Below are positions 5,332 to 8,015 of a stretch of 8,015 nt of DNA, piece after piece (positions within the stretch are counted from its first letter, which is position 1; each line of letters begins with the position of its first letter). The DNA comes from Fidelibacterota bacterium (GTDB lineage: Bacteria; Fidelibacterota; Marinisomatia; SCGC-AAA003-L08; TS1B11): the NCBI GenBank assembly GCA_022564085.1, contig JADFMC010000089.1, forward strand, positions 1-8,015, written 5' to 3'. Below the pieces are notes generated by a model that made no database searches, was not told the DNA's origin, and was given only the letters and a program-made list of their open reading frames with translations. The position numbers and the translations under genes were made by a program.

Positions 5332-6210
5332 ATGGCGCTTTTGAGCATGACCGGCTACGGACAGGGGCGCGCCTCGCTGGAAGGTATGGAATTGACTGTG
5401 GATATCCACAGCCTTAATGGTCGCTTTCTTGATATCGGTCTACGGCTGCCCAAGCGCCTCCAAGCTTGGGAACCCCAAGTCCGGAAACAGGTGCAGGAAA
5501 CCCTGGTTCGTGGCAAAATTTCGATTTCCGTTGTCTATGCGGAGGAGAACGGAGCTCAGCCGGAGCCCAGGTTAAACAGCGGCCGGCTGAAGCAGTACCA
5601 GCAGCTGTTCCGGCGGATGGCGCAGGAACTGGCCATTAAGGAGGAGCCGGGACTTTCACATTATACCCGCCTCCACGACGTTATCGACCTGGAGGAATCC
5701 GACCGGGCGGATCTGCTGGGCAAGCTGTTGCCGCAGGCCCTGAGCGAGGCCTTGGGCAACCTGCAGGAGATGCGGCGGCTGGAGGGGCTAAACCTGGCGC
5801 AGGATCTTAAAGAGCACCTGGGAGCAGTCCGCGGGGCCCTGGGTGACATCGAAGGCCAGGCGGAGGCGGACAAGGCGGTGCAATTACAAGGTTACCGCGA
5901 CCGTATCCAGGAGCTGTTGAAGGGCGTGCCGGTGGATGAGGCCCGGTTGCTCCAGGAGGCGGCGATTATGGCTGATAAGCGGGATATATCGGAGGAATGC
6001 ACCCGTTTGAAAAGCCATTTGGCATTGTTTGATAATTACATGGCGGCTGAGAATACCAACGGCAAGCGGCTGGGTTTCCTGTTACAGGAGATGGGCCGGG
6101 AGGCTAATACTATCGGCGCCAAGAGCAACCGGATACGGATTCGTCACCTGGTAGTGGAATTAAAAGATGAACTGGAGAAAATCCGCGAGCAAGTTCAGAA
6201 CATATTATGA
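5332..6210 (+). CDS. yicC: YicC/YloC family endoribonuclease
   Basis: YicC-family proteins are cytoplasmic endoribonucleases implicated in RNA turnover and stress responses. The protein has 292 residues, the usual family size. The YicC-like N-terminal domain starts with MTGYGQG (6-12) and continues with VDIHSLNGRFLDIGLRLP, where most relatives have SVNHRFLD-type sequence. The central part is helical and charged. The C-terminal DUF1732 domain is clear: GKRLGFLLQEMGREANTIGAKS from residue 244, then a helix ending ELKDELEKIREQVQNIL. It is the first gene after the candidate promoter and overlaps gmk by four bases (ATGA, 6207-6210). A YicC/YloC gene just before gmk is also seen in Firmicutes such as B. 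subtilis, which supports the assignment. The histidine-to-glycine change in SLNGRFLD is a minor oddity. Confidence 0.93.
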   Translation: MALLSMTGYGQGRASLEGMELTVDIHSLNGRFLDIGLRLPKRLQAWEPQVRKQVQETLVRGKISISVVYAEENGAQPEPRLNSGRLKQYQQLFRRMAQELAIKEEPGLSHYTRLHDVIDLEESDRADLLGKLLPQALSEALGNLQEMRRLEGLNLAQDLKEHLGAVRGALGDIEGQAEADKAVQLQGYRDRIQELLKGVPVDEARLLQEAAIMADKRDISEECTRLKSHLALFDNYMAAENTNGKRLGFLLQEMGREANTIGAKSNRIRIRHLVVELKDELEKIREQVQNIL

Positions 6211-6767
6211 GCAAGGGCCGGTTAGTGGTGATCAGCGCCCCGTCGGGCGCCGGTAAGACGACCATCATCCGGCGGTTGCAGCAGGATGGCTCCCAGTGGC
6301 GCTTTTCCGTCTCAGCAACCACCAGGCCCCGGCGGTCCAGCGAGGTGGACGGCGAAGACTATCACTTCCTGAGCGACGCGGAATTCGACGCGGATCTGGC
6401 CCAGGGGAAGTTTATCGAATGGGAATGGGTCCATGGACAGCGCTATGGTACTCTGCGGGCCAGCCTGGAATCGGCCGTGGCTGAGGGGCGGACACTGCTG
6501 CTGGATGTGGATGTGAAAGGCGCAGTGAATATCATGCGCAGCTACCCCGAGCAGAGTTTGGGCATATTCATCGACCCGCCCGATATGGAGACGCTCACCG
6601 AGCGGCTCAAGGCTCGCGCCAGTGACGACCCCCAGCGGATCGCGCTGCGGCTCGAGCGGTTGCCTGAGGAGCTGGCCTACAAGCCGAAATTTGATTACGT
6701 TGTGGTCAACGACGACCTGGACCAGGCGGTTGACCGGATTAGAAACATCATAAGGGAAACTGCATGA
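6207..6767 (+). CDS. gmk: Guanylate kinase
   Basis: Guanylate kinase converts GMP and ATP to GDP and ADP in the cytoplasm, an essential step toward GTP and dGTP. The protein is 186 residues, slightly short of the usual ~200 but complete. The P-loop is SAPSGAGKTT (10-19). GMP-binding elements follow in order: SATTRPRR (36-43), GEDYHF (49-54), the E71-containing FIEWEWVHGQRYGT (69-82) and LLLDVDVKGA (97-106). The lid region KARASDDPQRIALRLERL lacks the more usual RGTD wording but keeps the arginines. FDYVVVNDDLDQAVDRI (162-178) is the typical ending. The start overlaps the yicC stop, and the stop overlaps the rpoZ start (ATGA, 6764-6767), so it is probably co-translated. No strong Shine-Dalgarno precedes it, which fits translational coupling. 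Confidence 0.96.
   Translation: MSKGRLVVISAPSGAGKTTIIRRLQQDGSQWRFSVSATTRPRRSSEVDGEDYHFLSDAEFDADLAQGKFIEWEWVHGQRYGTLRASLESAVAEGRTLLLDVDVKGAVNIMRSYPEQSLGIFIDPPDMETLTERLKARASDDPQRIALRLERLPEELAYKPKFDYVVVNDDLDQAVDRIRNIIRETA
6752..6757 (+). promoter_or_regulatory. Shine-Dalgarno-like site of the rpoZ-like gene
   Basis: AAGGGA lies six bases before ATG 6764, inside the end of gmk. It decides the start of the small omega-like gene and suggests that the gene is initiated on its own as well as by coupling. Confidence 0.6.
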
Positions 6768-7078
6768 AATTAGAAACTTTATCCTTCCAAGAGATCTTGA
6801 AGCGTACGCCCGACATCTTTGAGGCGGTCACGGTGCTGGGCGAACGGGCCATCCAGATCATCGGCCGGCGGGCAGCCGAGCAGGTAGTGGGCGAGGAAGT
6901 TTATCCTGAAGATGAGTATGCCATAGAAGAATTGCCCGAAGAGAATGATTACGAGGAGGAAGACAAAGCCACGGTGGTAGCCATGGAAGATTTCATGGAA
7001 AAACGGCTCGAGTGGCGTTATACCGAGAAAGAGGGCGGTGACGAGCTGGACGAGTCCGGCAAGACCACGAGCGACTAA
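6764..7078 (+). CDS. rpoZ: Divergent RNA polymerase omega subunit (RpoZ-like)
   Basis: This is probably the omega subunit, a small RNA polymerase assembly factor. The protein has 104 residues. The N-terminal part, PDIFEAVTVLGERAIQIIGRRAAE (16-39), corresponds to the omega segment that in E. coli reads NRFDLVLVAARRARQ. DKATVVAMEDFMEKRL (67-82) corresponds to the conserved DKTTVIALREIEEGLI. Between them lies an acidic stretch (about 44-67) rich in Glu and Asp, and the C-terminus is hydrophilic (EGGDELDESGKTTSD). Position directly after gmk, overlapping by four bases, is the classic location of rpoZ (E. coli, B. subtilis). Sequence similarity alone is modest; the call rests on both the motif and the position. 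The stop TAA overlaps the next ATG by one base (TAATG, 7076-7080). Confidence 0.8.
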   Translation: MKLETLSFQEILKRTPDIFEAVTVLGERAIQIIGRRAAEQVVGEEVYPEDEYAIEELPEENDYEEEDKATVVAMEDFMEKRLEWRYTEKEGGDELDESGKTTSD

Positions 7079-7800
7079 TGACTCCCGGCAGTGCAGCGGC
7101 CCGTAGTTATCTGGTACGCCAGCAGACCCTATTTGGCGACCAGCTGCTGCTGGGTGAGGCCGCCGATAGCGCTATTGAACCGGACACCAAGGTGGATGGT
7201 TCCCAGGTGGAGGAGTTGGCGGCTTTCAACCGGGAAATCCGGGAATGCCAGGAGTGTCCGCTGGGAGCCACCCGCACCAAATTTGTTTTCGGAGTGGGCA
7301 ATCCCGCCGCCGACCTGGTGCTGGTGGGTGAGGCTCCCGGTCGCCAGGAGGATCTGCAGGGCGAACCTTTCGTCGGGCAGGCCGGAAAATTACTCGATAA
7401 AATGCTGGCGGCGATCGGCCTTTCCCGGCAGCAGGTGTACATACTAAATGTGCTCAAATGCCGCCCACCGGAAAACCGTGATCCGCGGCCGGCCGAGGTG
7501 GACCAATGCCAACCCTATTTAAACCGGCAGCTGAGCATTATCCGGCCGAGGCTGATCGTGGCCCTGGGACGGGTGGCGGCCCGGACCCTGCTCAAAATTG
7601 ATGAGAGCCTGAAGAATATGCGCGGGCGTATATTCAATTACGAGGGGATCGAGCTGATGGTTACCTACCACCCGGCGGCGCTGTTGCGCAACTCCGGCTT
7701 CAAGCCCAACGCCTGGGTCGATTTCCAGGCCATTCGGGACCGCTACCGGGAACTAGCCGGATTGCCCCCCGTTGAAGGGCCGAGGGCGGCCGGTAACTGA
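7078..7800 (+). CDS. Family 4 (iron-sulfur) uracil-DNA glycosylase
   Basis: The enzyme removes uracil from DNA, starting base excision repair of deaminated cytosine. The protein has 240 residues. Four cysteines, C57-x2-C60, C128 and C144, are spaced as for the 4Fe-4S cluster of family 4 glycosylases. The water-activating/uracil-binding motif is GEAPGRQED (84-92), then GEPFVGQAGKLLDKML, LNVLKCRPPENRDP, and the second active-site motif H198-PAALLRN. About 50 residues precede the first cysteine; they include Q15-Q-T-L-F19, similar to the beta-clamp-binding pentapeptide. The start ATG shares one base with the rpoZ stop and has no strong Shine-Dalgarno, so coupling is likely. dnaB begins 11 bases after the stop. 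In B. subtilis coaBC and priA follow rpoZ; here the glycosylase and dnaB take that place. The family call is firm; no specific gene symbol is certain. Confidence 0.94.
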   Translation: MTPGSAAARSYLVRQQTLFGDQLLLGEAADSAIEPDTKVDGSQVEELAAFNREIRECQECPLGATRTKFVFGVGNPAADLVLVGEAPGRQEDLQGEPFVGQAGKLLDKMLAAIGLSRQQVYILNVLKCRPPENRDPRPAEVDQCQPYLNRQLSIIRPRLIVALGRVAARTLLKIDESLKNMRGRIFNYEGIELMVTYHPAALLRNSGFKPNAWVDFQAIRDRYRELAGLPPVEGPRAAGN

Positions 7801-7811
7801 GTGGAATAACA

Positions 7812-8015
7812 ATGGCTAAGGCGCAGACCATGGCGGCCAAAAAGAACGGTAAGCTAGGGCTGCCGCCCCAGAACCAGGCGGCGGAGGAGGCCGTGCTGGG
7901 CGCCGTGATGATCGAAAAGGGGGCCTTCGACCGGGTAGTGAATATTCTGCCGCAGGGGGCCTTTTATAAAGAGATTCACAATCAGATTTATAGCGCCATG
8001 GATGAGTTGCAGAAC
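7812..8015 (+). CDS. dnaB: Replicative DNA helicase DnaB (N-terminal part, runs off the window)
   Basis: DnaB is the hexameric helicase that unwinds DNA at the replication fork. Only the first 68 residues are present, still open at the window end. LPPQNQAAEEAVLGAVMIEKGAFDRVVNIL and FYKEIHNQIYSAMDELQ match the N-terminal DnaB domain (usual PPQNxEAEQAVLGxxL...FYxxxHxxIYxAMxxL). The helicase core with Walker motifs lies beyond the window. A basic leader (MAKAQTMAAKKNGK) precedes the domain. ATG 7830 is an alternative start, but 7812 is preferred because it leaves only an 11-base gap and has a weak GGA upstream (7803-7805). It is probably in the same transcript as the glycosylase gene. Confidence 0.93.
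   Translation, partial: MAKAQTMAAKKNGKLGLPPQNQAAEEAVLGAVMIEKGAFDRVVNILPQGAFYKEIHNQIYSAMDELQN

Overview
The window is GC-rich (about 60%), densely coding, and every supported gene is on the + strand. It suggests a bacterium of the FCB superphylum, perhaps Marinimicrobia/KSB1-like rather than a classical Bacteroidetes. The grounds are a PorV/UPF0164-type outer-membrane barrel with the YAGE-F-x-GDAR-x-MAMGG entry motif, a MutS with the FCB-like TKRSN...VPLAGFPFHSLD segment, a promoter resembling the Bacteroidetes TTG/TAnnTTTG type, and a strongly divergent RNA polymerase omega subunit. The taxonomic placement is inference from these features.

Layout. (1) 3-1232: the C-terminal 409 residues of SelB, the selenocysteine-specific elongation factor, so the organism probably makes selenoproteins. 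(2) 1233-1390: a short gap filled by an 83-bp imperfect palindrome and three tandem 19-bp units that run up to the mutS start. (3) 1391-4045: mutS, DNA mismatch recognition ATPase, complete. A 26-bp element resembling a dispersed repeat is embedded in its coding sequence. (4) 4042-4295: an unusual stretch beginning on the mutS stop codon. It holds fourteen tandem heptamers (GAGTTAC type), then CTGCCAA heptamers and CTGCTA/CTGCCA hexamers. (5) 4296-5204: the body of an outer-membrane barrel protein. Its reading frame stays open upstream through the repeats and encodes a convincing signal peptide there, but no ATG, GTG or TTG lies in that frame. An ATG sits on the mutS stop in the wrong frame, and one more heptamer (or two fewer) would join them. 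(6) 5205-5331: intergenic region with a candidate promoter. (7) 5332-8015: a tight run yicC - gmk - rpoZ-like - family 4 uracil-DNA glycosylase - dnaB (5' part only), with start/stop overlaps at three of four junctions.

The second half is a housekeeping cluster for RNA turnover (YicC), GTP-precursor supply (Gmk), transcription (omega), uracil repair (UDG) and replication (DnaB helicase). MutS and the UDG both carry a pentapeptide resembling the beta-clamp-binding motif (QIDLF and QQTLF), which would tie both repair enzymes to the replication clamp.

The most noteworthy object is the mutS/outer-membrane-protein junction. It looks like a candidate phase-variable (contingency) surface-protein gene whose 5' end, including its signal peptide, is built of simple repeats and is currently in the OFF phase. 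A repeat-copy-number error in the assembly would give the same picture.
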